This document shows positions 37,972 through 46,954 of a stretch of DNA of 64,000 bases, in pieces (within the stretch, counting starts at the first letter, position 1; each line of letters opens with the position of its first letter). The DNA lies in the NCBI RefSeq assembly GCF_019249725.2, contig NZ_CP137559.1, positions 2,501,501-2,565,500 on the forward strand, given 5' to 3'. The notes beneath the pieces were generated by a model, which saw nothing but the letters and a program-made list of their open reading frames with translations, did not search any database and was not told the DNA's origin. The stretch is from Segatella hominis. GTDB taxonomy: Bacteria > Bacteroidota > Bacteroidia > Bacteroidales > Bacteroidaceae. A program made the position numbers and the translations under genes.

Positions 37972-38007
37972 AATCCCTTGCAGCAGAGATGTTGCAAGGG
38001 ATTTTTC
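37972..38007 (+). terminator. Rho-independent terminator after the GH51 gene
   Basis: An 11-base stem (AATCCCTTGCA, 37972-37982, with TGCAAGGGATT, 37993-38003) is followed by TTTCTTC. It lies between the GH51 gene and the convergent third AAA ATPase gene. Confidence 0.85.
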
Positions 38008-38033
38008 TTCACTAAAACGATGACTTGTTTTTA

Positions 38034-39407
38034 TTAACGGCTTCTCAATAGGGATAATGCATAGAGAGGCAGTATGGTGACATGCCTTATGGCATCATCG
38101 TCCTGCTTGTCAATGTAATCAAATGATCCAAAATTCTCTAAGGAACAACGGAAGGCTTCGGTGAGCTTTTTCTCTCTCATGAATAGCCAGAGACTCTTCA
38201 TGCCGCCCTGAGTGCCCGATTTGATTTCGATAGGGGTAATCTTCATGTTGTGGATTTCCAGATAGTCTATCTCGGCAACACTCTTCCCCTTCTGCTCCCA
38301 ATAAAACATCTTCTGGCGCTGGATGCATGGTTTGTAGCGCATCATCTCGAGTCCGGCAACCATTTCTGTTACACCTCCCTTATTGACAAGTTCCTGAGGT
38401 GTGCCGGCTAAAATAAGTTCTATGAGCTGCTGAGACAGGTCGCCTTCCAATTGAAGCACAGCTAACAGTAATCCTGGGTCCAGAAAGAGAACCTTCATGC
38501 TTTTCTCGTCAGCTTCCGCATCCAGCGGAATACCATTGCCCGAGGTAGCAACCACAGGAGTAACGATTCCTGCAAGTGTCAACAGGCGGAGGGCTTCTCT
38601 GATTTGTGAACTCTGATAATCTGCTGATATTTGCTTGTATGTCAACTTCTCTCCTGCCTGATGACAGATGCCACGCATCGTTGTGCGCAGTAAATCTGGG
38701 TTGACTCTCTTTTTATACTTGCTGAAATCATCTTCGTATGTCAGTATGATGTCTTCCTGGATGTTTCTGCATCGGTTGAAATCGTGTGTCTTGGTCCATG
38801 CCAGAACAGATTCCGGCATGCCTCCTACAAGCAGGTAGGTGCGGAAGTATTCCACGAGTTTATCATGGAAGGCTTGATCTAAAGACTGGTTTCCGTATGC
38901 TTCATTTCGGAGAAGGATGAGCCCTTCTTCGTGATTGGCATACAGAAATTCATCGAAAGTCATCGGATACATGAAGAGCGAGTGAATCCTTCCTACTCCA
39001 AAAGTAGGGAGTTCCTGAAGCGTAAATTCCAGAAGTGATCCTGCGGCTATGACATGCAGCTCAGGATAATCTTCCTTGAAGAAGCGTAGTGCCATGATGG
39101 CTTCAGGGCATTCCTGGATTTCATCGAGAAAGAGAAGCGTCTTACCTGCTTCTACAGGGACATTGATATAACTACTGATTTTTTTAGCAATCAATCGTAC
39201 GTCAATATCCCCCTGGAAGAAGGTTTTGATTGCCTTGTTACGTTCGAAGTTTACCTCGGCGAAATACTCGAATTGCTTTCCAAAGTTTTTAACTGCTGAT
39301 GACTTTCCAACCTGTCGGGCACCACGAAGCAGCAAGGGTTTCCGCATGGAATCTTCCTTCCAGGCGATGAGTTCTGAATCTATGTTTCTATGTATATATT
39401 CTGTCAT
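38034..39407 (-). CDS. AAA ATPase with DUF4143 domain (third copy)
   Basis: I start at the Met of MTEYIHRNIDSEL; a start 16 codons upstream lies too close to the -7 box at 39434-39441 to be likely. The 457 residues contain Walker A LLRGARQVGKSSAV, Walker B LLFLDEIQECPEAIMALRFF, sensor IAAGSLLEF, a helical middle with YLLVGGMPESV, and DUF4143 with the intact E-x-D ... E-V-K pattern (VAEIDYLEIHN, ITPIEVKSGTQG). The family often occurs in several diverged copies per genome; the biological role is not settled. The promoter is overlain by three 32-bp-spaced repeats. Confidence 0.92.
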   Translation of the reverse strand: MTEYIHRNIDSELIAWKEDSMRKPLLLRGARQVGKSSAVKNFGKQFEYFAEVNFERNKAIKTFFQGDIDVRLIAKKISSYINVPVEAGKTLLFLDEIQECPEAIMALRFFKEDYPELHVIAAGSLLEFTLQELPTFGVGRIHSLFMYPMTFDEFLYANHEEGLILLRNEAYGNQSLDQAFHDKLVEYFRTYLLVGGMPESVLAWTKTHDFNRCRNIQEDIILTYEDDFSKYKKRVNPDLLRTTMRGICHQAGEKLTYKQISADYQSSQIREALRLLTLAGIVTPVVATSGNGIPLDAEADEKSMKVLFLDPGLLLAVLQLEGDLSQQLIELILAGTPQELVNKGGVTEMVAGLEMMRYKPCIQRQKMFYWEQKGKSVAEIDYLEIHNMKITPIEIKSGTQGGMKSLWLFMREKKLTEAFRCSLENFGSFDYIDKQDDDAIRHVTILPLYALSLLRSR

Positions 39408-39433
39408 AACCGTAACTCTTTGAATAACAGGTG

Positions 39434-39441
39434 CAAATATA
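39434..39441 (-). promoter_or_regulatory. -7 box (TATATTTG) of the third AAA ATPase gene
   Basis: On the minus strand the sequence reads TATATTTGC, 27 bp before the chosen start codon. The first repeat unit begins 4 bp upstream of it, so the array covers the whole -33 region. Confidence 0.65.
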
Positions 39442-39444
39442 GTA

Positions 39445-39532
39445 AAAATACTCAAATCCGAGAAATAAATCGCGTTAAAATACTCAAATCCGAGAAATAA
39501 TCGGCGGTAAAATACTCAAATCCGAGAAATAA
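39445..39532 (-). repeat. Three identical 24-base repeats spaced exactly 32 bp at the third AAA ATPase promoter
   Basis: Cores at 39445-39468, 39477-39500 and 39509-39532 are identical over 24 bases (AAAATACTCAAATCCGAG followed by AAATAA). The 8-bp spacers (ATCGCGTT, TCGGCGGT) differ. The identical cores and free spacers look like protein or RNA binding sites rather than a recent slippage product. Confidence 0.9.
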
Positions 39533-40264
39533 TATGCATGAATCAATCTTTAGCACAAAGTTTGCACACCTCCCAGAGGTGGTTATAGTGGTTGCGGTTA
39601 CAGAAGTTACTAACACATTTCTGCAGGGCATTTTTTGGGTGGTATCAGAAAAAAGTCGTATCTAGACACTAAAGATTTTTTAAAACTGGAATAGTAGACA
39701 CTTCTTTTTAGCCTTTTAAATCAACTCAAAGCCGTATTTTATGATACTTCTCCTTATTTCATGATACATCGATGATGTTTTTTTTGTAAAGATATTAGTA
39801 AGTACTTGATGTTGAAACTTATAACTACAATCTTTGCTTACCATAGATTATTCAATAAGATTTATCATCTTTAGGAATGTTCTGTATTTTTGTTATTATA
39901 GCAGAGATTGGCAAACTATTATATAATACCACATTTAATGCTTTCTTTAACGGAAAAAGTTATTTTGAGGCGATTTTTTGCGATTTAAGACCCTCGAAAA
40001 TGGCGAAATAATGAAGCTGAAATGCAAAAATCAAGTGCCCCAAATGCAGTTTTGGGGGCGATTTAGTAAAGGAATTCAACAAAATGGCAAGCAAGAAAAG
40101 GATGATAAGCATGGATTTTCTAAGAATTGAAGAGACAGGAGAATAAGAGAAGAAGAATTTTAGGAGGGTAAACAGACAGTCTAAACGACCATATAACATA
40201 CTGATAATCAATACTTTCATTTTAGTCTTATACATTAAATCGCTTGTCATAAAGAAAATAAAAT
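39533..40264. other. AT-rich non-coding region upstream of the third AAA gene
   Basis: No convincing gene is visible in these 730 bp. A minus-strand frame of 96 codons (39960-40250) is hydrophobic, lacks any recognised family and coincides with a plus-strand stretch encoding a broken IKCPKCSFGGD zinc-ribbon-like peptide near 40028, so it may be the shadow of a decayed gene. Short copies of TAGACACT stand at about 39664 and 39692. Confidence 0.4.
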
Positions 40265-40402
40265 CCGGTCATTAATGCCCGGTCATTTTCGGTCATTAAG
40301 ATTTTCGGGGCGCAAAAAAATGGCTATAATATAATATTAAATTTAATATTGACCGGATTGATTTTTCTTAATGACCGATAATGACCGGTCACTAATGACC
40401 AG
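40265..40402. repeat. Inverted-repeat module 3: GGTCATT-repeat arms around an AT-rich core
   Basis: The arms 40265-40301 and 40366-40402 are inverse copies with 33 of 37 matches, each built from three CCGGTCATTA-type units. The 64 bp between are AT-rich and contain the palindrome AATATTAAATTTAATATT (40333-40350). The layout equals that of modules 1 and 2, but arms and core have different sequences. Further GGTCGTCA/TGATGACC copies follow at about 40565-40625. No gene is supported between here and 40723, although a TACCTTTGC promoter-like box is seen near 40517. Confidence 0.75.
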
Positions 40403-40723
40403 ATGCTTGCTTACCATTTGTATCTTTTCACTTACCCTTGGAAGGCTATTTTCACAAGATTCCGGAAAATTGAATTCAAGTTACCGGAAACTATTGCATC
40501 CTACAACACTTTTTTGTACCTTTGCACCAGCAATCGAAAGCAAGCTTCTCTTGTACCAGATTTCGGTCGTCATAGACGACAAACCTTGGTCTTAATAAAC
40601 GACAGACGCCGGTCGTCAATGATGACCAAAATAAGGGCAAGAAATGGGGTTCTTAGGAAATTGAAATATCAACAAAACATACACTATTTTGTCTGAGCAT
40701 GCGATGATGGCATTGGCTATATA

Positions 40724-41074
40724 TTAAATATCAAATCCCATGTCTCGCACAAGTTGCTTGACTACATTGACTTTGACGGTTGAAGCATCCTCTTTATCAT
40801 AGAGAAGAAGTAAAACCACTTGACCATTTTCTACATCAGTAAGGACATTGAAAGTAATGACTCTTGCTCCACCTGATTTTCCTTTGCCTTTAGCTTTGAT
40901 CGCCATACGGATTTTACGTATGTTTTTTGTAATTTCATCACCTTGCAGAGGGTTGTCCTTAATACTTTCGAGAAATTCCTTGTAGTCTTGTTTAAAACTT
41001 GGATATTTCTTAGCAAGACGTTTTGCTTCTTTTGCAAAGTCGTCAGAAACCGATACTGTAATATTACAACTCAT
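40724..41074 (-). CDS. RelE/ParE-superfamily toxin-like protein of a toxin-antitoxin pair
   Basis: The start at 41074 (MSCNITVSVSDDFAKEAKRL) gives 116 residues. Features of the RelE/HigB fold are the N-terminal strand and helix (VSVSDDFAKEAKRLAKKYPS), the basic middle (NIRKIRMAIKAKGKGKSGGA) and strands RVITFNVLTDV and VVLLLLYDKED. These toxins usually cleave mRNA at the ribosome. The gene overlaps the upstream antitoxin gene by 11 bp. A C-terminal helix (NVVKQLVRDMGFDI) completes the protein. Confidence 0.8.
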   Translation of the reverse strand: MSCNITVSVSDDFAKEAKRLAKKYPSFKQDYKEFLESIKDNPLQGDEITKNIRKIRMAIKAKGKGKSGGARVITFNVLTDVENGQVVLLLLYDKEDASTVKVNVVKQLVRDMGFDI

Positions 41075-41318
41075 CAAGCAAACTATCTGCAGATTGAAGT
41101 TTACGCTTTCCGGCAATGGCTTCCTTTACCTCTGTCAAAGCGTTTCTGAGTTCTTTCATCAAGTCGCGCGATGAATCAATACTATGACTTCCGTCATCGG
41201 GGAAGATGCGGAAATTTCCTGCACGCGATTTTAGGACTACGTGCTCTCCTGCTTTTGCCAAATTCAGATACTTTGTCTGATTAGTGCGAAAGTCTCTTGT
41301 GCTAATTACAACCATCAT
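41064..41318 (-). CDS. Phd/YefM-family antitoxin-like protein
   Basis: The start is one of two adjacent ATG codons (41318 or 41315), giving MVVISTRDFRTNQTKYLNLA, the typical beta-helix-helix N-terminus of Phd/YefM antitoxins that binds DNA. VVLKSRAGNFRIFPDD forms the following strands. The C-terminal helix (LTEVKEAIAGKRKLQSADSL) would wrap the toxin. The gene overlaps the toxin gene by 11 bp, as usual for such pairs. It would neutralise the toxin and repress its own operon. Confidence 0.82.
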   Translation of the reverse strand: MMVVISTRDFRTNQTKYLNLAKAGEHVVLKSRAGNFRIFPDDGSHSIDSSRDLMKELRNALTEVKEAIAGKRKLQSADSLLDEL

Positions 41319-41626
41319 TCTATATATTTGTTTACGATGCAAAGAAAGTGCTACCTTTCTTCTGCAAAGATACGGTTTTTTATTGAAACTGCAATCAAAA
41401 TGGTAACCAAATTAACATTATTTGGTTACCAAATAAGCTTTACAAGGGGTAATGGATATGGTTCAAGTATATGAGTCATAATAGGTATCTTCATTATCGC
41501 AATCTTAAATGACAAGTTGGACTGAAATCCCGACTTGATGACTGCTGATTTCATCATATTTTGTGAAAAATCATATAGAGATGAGCAAAATATATAAATT
41601 TCTGAGCACTTTTATTATTTTTTTCT

Positions 41627-41634
41627 TACCTTTG
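41627..41634 (+). promoter_or_regulatory. -7 box (TACCTTTG) ahead of the polyene cluster
   Basis: TTACCTTTGCAAA matches the TAnnTTTG box, 66 bp before the ketoreductase start. The genes from 41700 to the window end are on one strand with mostly short gaps, so this may be the main promoter. The gap 41319-41626 shows no other feature. Confidence 0.6.
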
Positions 41635-41699
41635 CAAACAACTATGCGCTCGTTTCTCAGGAAATAGCACATTTAAATATCAACTGAATAACGGAAAAG

Positions 41700-42431
41700 A
41701 TGAAATATGCTTTAGTTACAGGAGCGTCAAGAGGTATTGGAAAAGCCGTGGCTTTACGACTTGCCCAACGGGGCTTCTGCACGATTATCAATTACTTGAA
41801 CAACCATGAGGCGGCGGAACAGGTAAAACGGGAAATTGAACAAGAGGGCGGCTATGCTGAACTCCTGCCCTTTGATGCGTCTCAGCCTCAACAGATAGAG
41901 GCTGCCATAGACCAATGGGAATCTGCGCATCCTGATGAGTGGATCTCCATACTGGTAAATAATGCTGGCATCAGAAGGGATAATGTCATGTTCATGATGT
42001 CCAACGATGACTGGCACGATGTCCTCGACACCAACCTCAACGGGTTCTTCTACATCACCCGCAGACTCTTGAAACACATGATGCCCCGCAGACATGGCGG
42101 ACGTATCATCAATATGGCTTCACTCTCAGGTATCAAGGGAATGGCTGGACAGGTAAACTATAGTGCTGCAAAGGCTGCACTCATCGGAGCTACCAAGGCG
42201 CTGGCACAGGAGGTGGCGCCCCGCAACATCACGGTGAACGCTGTAGCTCCTGGATTCATCGCTACAGACATGACTAAGGAGTTGCCTGAAGATGAACTGA
42301 AAAAGATGATTCCTGCGGGAAGATTTGGCAAGGCAGAGGAAGTGGCTGCCTTAGTTGATTTCCTTGCCTCTGACGAAGCGGCATACATCACAGGAGAAGT
42401 CATCAACATCAATGGGGGGCTCTACACATAA
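41700..42431 (+). CDS. 3-oxoacyl-ACP reductase (SDR, FabG-like) of the polyene cluster
   Basis: This is a short-chain dehydrogenase of 243 residues. The NADP-binding motif is TGASRGIGKAVALRL, followed by NNAG in LVNNAGIRRDN. The catalytic triad is Ser in NMASLSGIKGM and Tyr/Lys in NYSAAKAAL. It ends with the FabG-type AAYITGEVININGGLYT. It would reduce the beta-keto group after each extension round. In E. coli and Xenorhabdus aryl polyene clusters an equivalent ketoreductase exists. It is the first gene of the cluster, and the next gene starts 20 bp downstream. Confidence 0.92.
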   Translation: MKYALVTGASRGIGKAVALRLAQRGFCTIINYLNNHEAAEQVKREIEQEGGYAELLPFDASQPQQIEAAIDQWESAHPDEWISILVNNAGIRRDNVMFMMSNDDWHDVLDTNLNGFFYITRRLLKHMMPRRHGGRIINMASLSGIKGMAGQVNYSAAKAALIGATKALAQEVAPRNITVNAVAPGFIATDMTKELPEDELKKMIPAGRFGKAEEVAALVDFLASDEAAYITGEVININGGLYT

Positions 42432-42451
42432 TATATATATACTACAAAATA

Positions 42452-43681
42452 ATGGAAAGAAGAGTTGTCATTACAGGAATGGGTATCTGGTCGTGCCTTG
42501 GCACAGATCTGGATACTGTCAAGGAATCATTATACGCAGGAAAATCGGGTATCGGAATCCAACCGGAACGATTGGAATACGGCTACCGTTCGGCTTTGAC
42601 CGGTATAGTGGAGGAACCTGTCATTACCAAACAAATGCTCGACCGCCATACGCGTGCCGGAATGTCTGAAGAGGCTAAATATGCCTATATGGCAAGTGTT
42701 CAGGCTTTTCAGCAAGCCGAGATTTCGGATGAGTATCTCCGGGAAAATGAGGTGGGATGTATTTTCGGCAACGATTCTTCTGCCAAACCCGTCATCGAAG
42801 CTGCTAAAATCATGGATGAGAAACATGATTCTGCCATGCTCGGATATGGCATCATCTTCCAGTCGATGAACTCTACCGTCAACATGAATCTCAGTACCAT
42901 CTTCCATCTCCGGGGAATCAACTTCACGGTCAGCTCGGCATGTGCCAGCGGAAGTCATTCCATCGGTTTGGGATATATGATGATCAAACAGGGCTTGCAG
43001 GAGATGGTGCTCTGTGGCGGTGCGCAGGAAACCAATTATTACTCCATGGCTTCCTTTGATGCACTCAGCGCCTTCTCTATCCGCATGGACGAACCTGCCA
43101 AGGCAAGCCGTCCTTTCGACCGAGACCGCGATGGACTCATTCCAAGTGGTGGAGCTGCCTCTCTGGTACTGGAGGATTACGAGCATGCCAAAGCACGAGG
43201 CGCCAATATTCTTGCGGAAGTGGTGGGATATGGTTTCTCCAGCAATGGTGGGGGTATCAGTCAGCCATCAGACGAGGGTAGTGTCATCGCCATGAGCCGT
43301 GCGCTGAAATCAGCCAACGTGACGGAAGAGGATATTGACTACATCAACGCTCATGCCACCAGTACACGACAGGGCGATATGTATGAAGCAATCGCCCTCG
43401 ACAGAATGTTCAACGGCAGACATGCGCTGATTTCTTCTACCAAGGGAATGACCGGGCACGAATGCTGGATGGCGGGAGCTTCGGAGATTGTTTACAGTAC
43501 GCTGATGATGCAGAACAATTTCGTGGCCCCTAACGTGAACTTTGAAAATCCAGACGAATATTCCGAAAAACTCAATATTGCGACTAAGACGGTAGATACG
43601 GAAATCAATACCGTACTGAGCAACAGTTTCGGTTTCGGAGGAACCAACTCGGCTCTGGTCATCAGAAAATTCAAGGAATAA
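42452..43681 (+). CDS. Beta-ketoacyl-ACP synthase (FabF/KAS II type)
   Basis: The 409-residue ketosynthase has the full catalytic set: Cys in VSSACASGSHSIGLG, first His in INAHATSTRQGD, Lys and second His in STKGMTGHECWMAG. The C-terminal glycine loop is NSFGFGGTNSALVI. The length is that of a normal single-domain FabF. The cluster's two other ketosynthases carry extra C-terminal halves; this one does not, so it may handle early or separate condensation steps. It lies 31 bp before the methyltransferase gene. Confidence 0.93.
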   Translation: MERRVVITGMGIWSCLGTDLDTVKESLYAGKSGIGIQPERLEYGYRSALTGIVEEPVITKQMLDRHTRAGMSEEAKYAYMASVQAFQQAEISDEYLRENEVGCIFGNDSSAKPVIEAAKIMDEKHDSAMLGYGIIFQSMNSTVNMNLSTIFHLRGINFTVSSACASGSHSIGLGYMMIKQGLQEMVLCGGAQETNYYSMASFDALSAFSIRMDEPAKASRPFDRDRDGLIPSGGAASLVLEDYEHAKARGANILAEVVGYGFSSNGGGISQPSDEGSVIAMSRALKSANVTEEDIDYINAHATSTRQGDMYEAIALDRMFNGRHALISSTKGMTGHECWMAGASEIVYSTLMMQNNFVAPNVNFENPDEYSEKLNIATKTVDTEINTVLSNSFGFGGTNSALVIRKFKE

Positions 43682-43712
43682 CTATTTCTGAAAAGAAAAA
43701 TAAGCAATCATT

Positions 43713-44840
43713 ATGAATCTATTCAAGTCAGAAAGCGACCGCTATTCACAGGAGCAGTTGTCTGCCCAGGAAGCTCAGCGACAAGCAGAATTCATCGCAT
43801 GGGGCCCCGTCATCTTCCAGGTTTCCAGACTCATGCTGAAATGGGGTATTCTGGAGGAAATCAGAAACAGTCATGACGGACTGACCCTGGAGGAACTGGA
43901 AGGGAAAACCCGCCTCTCCCAGTATGCGCTCAAGATTTTGCTGGAAGCTTCGCTTAGTGCTGGTATCATTCTGATAGACAAGGATTCAGACCGCTATACG
44001 ATTTCGAAGACGGGGTGGTTTCTGCTCACGGATGCTGCTACCCGGGTAAATATCGACTTCAATCATGATGTCAATTACCAGGGATTGTTTTATCTGGATG
44101 AAGCCTTGGAGACCGGGAAACCTGCCGGGCTGAAGACTTTAGGCAACTGGCCTACCATCTACGAGGGATTATCTCAGCTTTCTCCGCAGGTACTGGAGAG
44201 CTGGCTCAATTTTGATCATTTCTATAGTGACCATTCTTTCGACAAGGCGCTGGGAATCGTTTTCTCCAAAGATACGAAACATCTGATGGATGTGGGTGGA
44301 AATACGGGTGAATTTGCGCTTCGTTGTGTGGATGACAACCCGCTGGTAAATGTCACCATCGTTGACCTGCCTGGACAGATAGGAATGATGAAGAGGAATA
44401 TTGAGGGCAAAAAGGGAGCTGACAGAATCCATGGCTTTCCTACGGATATTCTGAAAACTGAAAACCAGTTTCCTACCCTGAAAGAGATGGCTCCTGCAGA
44501 ACAGGGCGACAACTGGGATGCTATCTGGATGAGCCAGTTCTTAGACTGCTTCTCGGAAGAGGAGATATACAGCATTCTGGCAAGAGTGAGTCAAGTGATG
44601 TCGGAGAATACTACCTTATACATCATGGAGACTTTCTGGGACCGGCAGAAATACGAGACTGCATCGCTCTGCCTGACCATGACAAGTGTCTATTTCACGG
44701 TCATGGCGAATGGAAACAGTAAGATGTATCATTCCGACGACATGATCAGACAGATAGAACGTGCCGGACTCAAGGTAGTAGCCATCCACGATGGAATAGG
44801 TCACGGCCATTCGATACTGGAAGTAAAAACAAGAAAGTAA
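43713..44840 (+). CDS. SAM-dependent methyltransferase of the plant-type O-methyltransferase group
   Basis: The N-terminal part holds a winged-helix dimerisation domain (KWGILEEIRNSHDGLTLEEL and QYALKILLEASLSAG). The C-terminal Rossmann fold has SAM-binding motif I in HLMDVGGNTGEFALRC, an acidic strand end in NVTIVDLPGQIGMM, and late motifs AIWMSQFLDCFSEEEIYSIL and GHGHSILEVKTRK. The group methylates small phenolic hydroxyls or related acceptors. In an aryl polyene-like pathway it could methylate the aromatic head group. It is 375 residues long, normal for the family. Confidence 0.88.
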   Translation: MNLFKSESDRYSQEQLSAQEAQRQAEFIAWGPVIFQVSRLMLKWGILEEIRNSHDGLTLEELEGKTRLSQYALKILLEASLSAGIILIDKDSDRYTISKTGWFLLTDAATRVNIDFNHDVNYQGLFYLDEALETGKPAGLKTLGNWPTIYEGLSQLSPQVLESWLNFDHFYSDHSFDKALGIVFSKDTKHLMDVGGNTGEFALRCVDDNPLVNVTIVDLPGQIGMMKRNIEGKKGADRIHGFPTDILKTENQFPTLKEMAPAEQGDNWDAIWMSQFLDCFSEEEIYSILARVSQVMSENTTLYIMETFWDRQKYETASLCLTMTSVYFTVMANGNSKMYHSDDMIRQIERAGLKVVAIHDGIGHGHSILEVKTRK

Positions 44841-44867
44841 ACATTCATATAAAATTTGAACTATCAC

Positions 44868-45110
44868 ATGGAAAGAAAAGAAATAGAAGAAAAAGTAAGA
44901 AACTTCCTCATTGAGGATTTGGAGATTGATGAAGATAAGATTGCTCCTGAAGCTAAATTGAAGGATGATCTGGGCATAGACAGCCTCGACTTCGTAGATA
45001 TTGTGGTCATCGTGGAGAAGAACTTCGGATTCAAAATCAAACCGGAAGAAATGCAAGGGGTTACTACCCTCACCCAGTTCTGTGATTATATCGAGAGTAA
45101 AGTGGGATAA
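44868..45110 (+). CDS. Acyl carrier protein (first of three)
   Basis: The start at ATG 44868 (MERKEIEEKVRNFLIED) is preferred over an upstream in-frame TTG. The four-helix carrier has the phosphopantetheine site Ser in DDLGIDSLDFVDIVVIVE. The 80-residue length and acidic character are typical. It would carry the growing chain between ketosynthase, ketoreductase and dehydratase. The next gene starts 8 bp downstream. Confidence 0.93.
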   Translation: MERKEIEEKVRNFLIEDLEIDEDKIAPEAKLKDDLGIDSLDFVDIVVIVEKNFGFKIKPEEMQGVTTLTQFCDYIESKVG

Positions 45111-45118
45111 AAGGGGAA

Positions 45119-46018
45119 GTGAAGAAGAATACGACTTTCGGTAATGCCTGGATGCATCGCCAACTCATCAACATACTCAGGTTCGTGGACGAGCGTTTCA
45201 TCTATGTTTTCGCATGGACGATGATCATGCCCGTCTGTTTACTGCTAAATACCAACCACAGCCGCAGCCATGCCTATCGGTTTTTCCGAAATCGCATCGG
45301 TCTGGGCAGATGGAGCTCTGCATGGCACACTTACCTCAACCATTGCCTGTTTGCCACGGTTGTGATAGACCGGTTTGCCATGTTTGCCGGCAAAAGGTTT
45401 GATATTGAGCAGGAGGGTGCCGAATTTCTGAGAGAGCTGGCTTTTCAGGACGATGGGTTTCTGATGTTCAGTTCCCACATCGGCTGTTATGAGGTGGCTG
45501 GCTATTCTCTGACTCCGCCCGGGAAACGCTACAACGCACTTGTATATGGAGGCGAAAAAGACAGGATTATGGAAGGAAGACAGGAACAGTTTTCTGAACA
45601 CAATATCACGATGATTCCTGTAAAAGAGGACATGAGCCATCTGTTCAAAATCAACGAGGCTCTGGTCAACCATGAGATTGTCAGTATGCCTGCCGACCGG
45701 GTGATGGGTTCCTCGAAAACCATTCCAACTGAGTTTTTAGGCAAGACGGCTCATTTTCCATCGGGTCCATTCGCTGTTGCTACGATGCGCAACCTGGAAG
45801 TTTTAGCCATCAACGTGATTCGCATTTCCAGAAAAAAGTACAAAATCTTTGTGGTTCCCCTCGCCTATGACAAGCAGGCGCCCCGGAAGCAAAAGATGGA
45901 GCAACTTGCCAAGAAATATGCAGAAGAGCTGGAACGTCTTGTGCGACAATATCCAGACCAATGGTACAACTTTTACGATTTCTGGGCAGATAAAAATGCT
46001 GAACCATCCATCGCATGA
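45119..46018 (+). CDS. LpxL/HtrB-like lysophospholipid acyltransferase
   Basis: The 299-residue protein has an N-terminal hydrophobic segment (IYVFAWTMIMPVCLLLN) and the HX4E acyltransferase motif in MFSSHIGCYEVAGYS. A later LpxL-type region is MPADRVMGSSKTIPTEFLGK and HFPSGPFAVATMRN. I use the GTG at 45119, preceded by AAGGGGAAG; the next ATG (45152) would remove only 11 residues. It should transfer an acyl chain from ACP to a lipid or glycolipid acceptor. In aryl polyene clusters a similar acyltransferase is present and may attach the pigment chain. Confidence 0.85.
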   Translation: MKKNTTFGNAWMHRQLINILRFVDERFIYVFAWTMIMPVCLLLNTNHSRSHAYRFFRNRIGLGRWSSAWHTYLNHCLFATVVIDRFAMFAGKRFDIEQEGAEFLRELAFQDDGFLMFSSHIGCYEVAGYSLTPPGKRYNALVYGGEKDRIMEGRQEQFSEHNITMIPVKEDMSHLFKINEALVNHEIVSMPADRVMGSSKTIPTEFLGKTAHFPSGPFAVATMRNLEVLAINVIRISRKKYKIFVVPLAYDKQAPRKQKMEQLAKKYAEELERLVRQYPDQWYNFYDFWADKNAEPSIA

Positions 46019-46036
46019 TGTAATCAAGATAAAGAC

Positions 46037-46486
46037 ATGAATTCAGATATAGATAATCCGGCAGGATTGGAACTCAGCCAAATAGATATACACGAACTTC
46101 TGCCTCAACAAGAGCCGTTTGTCATGATAGACCGGCTCGTCTATTGCGATAAGACTGTCACGCTTGCAGAGACAGAAATCAGGAACGACCATATCTTTGT
46201 TGAGCATGGGCACCTTACTGCCTCTGGCCTGATAGAGAATATTGCACAGACTTGCGCAGCACGGATTGGATATTACAACTATATTCATAAGAAAGAAATC
46301 CAGATTGGTTTTATCGGAGCCATACGCAATATGGACATCCAACAGCTTCCACCTGTGGGGGAAATTCTCACCACCCGTGTAGAAGTGAAAGAAGAAGTCT
46401 TCGGAATGACCTTAGCAGAGGCAACCGTTTCCTGGAGAAATCAGGTTTACGTAACGACTGAAATGAAAATTGCCGTTAAAGAGTAA
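46037..46486 (+). CDS. Hotdog-fold 3-hydroxyacyl-ACP dehydratase (ApeP/FabZ-like)
   Basis: The 149 residues begin with the FabZ-like IDIHELLPQQEPFVMIDRLV. The catalytic segment is FVEHGHLTASGLIENIAQTC, with a His and the helix Glu in LIEN. Strands follow (IGFIGAIRNMDIQQLPPVGE) and (TEMKIAVKE). This resembles the dehydratase called ApeP in proteobacterial clusters more than canonical FabZ. A second hotdog dehydratase at 52382-52846 may be its partner, because in the aryl polyene system two different dehydratases are required. Gaps to both neighbours are under 20 bp. Confidence 0.85.
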   Translation: MNSDIDNPAGLELSQIDIHELLPQQEPFVMIDRLVYCDKTVTLAETEIRNDHIFVEHGHLTASGLIENIAQTCAARIGYYNYIHKKEIQIGFIGAIRNMDIQQLPPVGEILTTRVEVKEEVFGMTLAEATVSWRNQVYVTTEMKIAVKE

Positions 46487-46498
46487 AAAGAAAGAAAG

Positions 46499-46924
46499 AT
46501 GAAAGAACTGAAAGAATCCAAAGAATTTGAAATACGTTTCAGCGAAGTCGATTCGATGAACGTAGTTTGGCATGGTTCCTACCCGCTCTATTTCGAGGAT
46601 GCCCGCGAGGCTTTCGGCAAGAAATACGGGCTGGAATACATGACTTTCTTCGATCATGGCTATTTTGCTCCTATCGTAGAACTCAGTTTTCACTATAAGA
46701 AGCCTATCAGATATGGAATGCGTCCACGCATCGACATCATCTATCGTCCTACTGAAGCAGCAAAGATTGTGTTCGATTACGAAATCCACGATCAGGAAGA
46801 CAATTCTCTTATCGCAACAGGTCATTCCGTACAGGTTTTCATGGATTTGAATTACCAGCTCGTTTGGGATAATCCGCCCTTCTATCAAGAATGGAAAGAG
46901 AAACAATTGGCAAATGAGAAATGA
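46499..46924 (+). CDS. Acyl thioesterase of the 4-hydroxybenzoyl-CoA thioesterase-like group
   Basis: The 141-residue hotdog protein has the motif EIRFSEVDSMNVVWHGSYPL then YFEDAREAFGKKYGL. This corresponds to the catalytic Asp and the helix of the 4HBT family. Strand residues YRPTEAAKIVFDYEIHDQED follow. It would hydrolyse an acyl-ACP or acyl-CoA thioester, for editing or release. Its stop codon lies in a run of AAATGAGA repeats that also includes potential start/stop overlap for the next gene region. Confidence 0.85.
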   Translation: MKELKESKEFEIRFSEVDSMNVVWHGSYPLYFEDAREAFGKKYGLEYMTFFDHGYFAPIVELSFHYKKPIRYGMRPRIDIIYRPTEAAKIVFDYEIHDQEDNSLIATGHSVQVFMDLNYQLVWDNPPFYQEWKEKQLANEK

Positions 46925-46954
46925 GAAATGACAAATGACAAATGAGGTTGAATC

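Noticed and set aside
39445..39532. CRISPR array
   Set aside because: Repeats are identical, but the spacers are only 8 bp, there are three units and no cas genes.
39960..40250. Minus-strand frame of 96 codons with hydrophobic stretches
   Set aside because: No recognised family, and the opposite strand carries traces of a zinc-ribbon-like peptide; more likely a shadow of a decayed gene.
40403..40696. Open frame of 97 codons downstream of inverted-repeat module 3
   Set aside because: It starts inside the repeat arm, runs across a promoter-like TACCTTTGC box and GGTCGTCA repeats, and shows no domain or plausible codon use.
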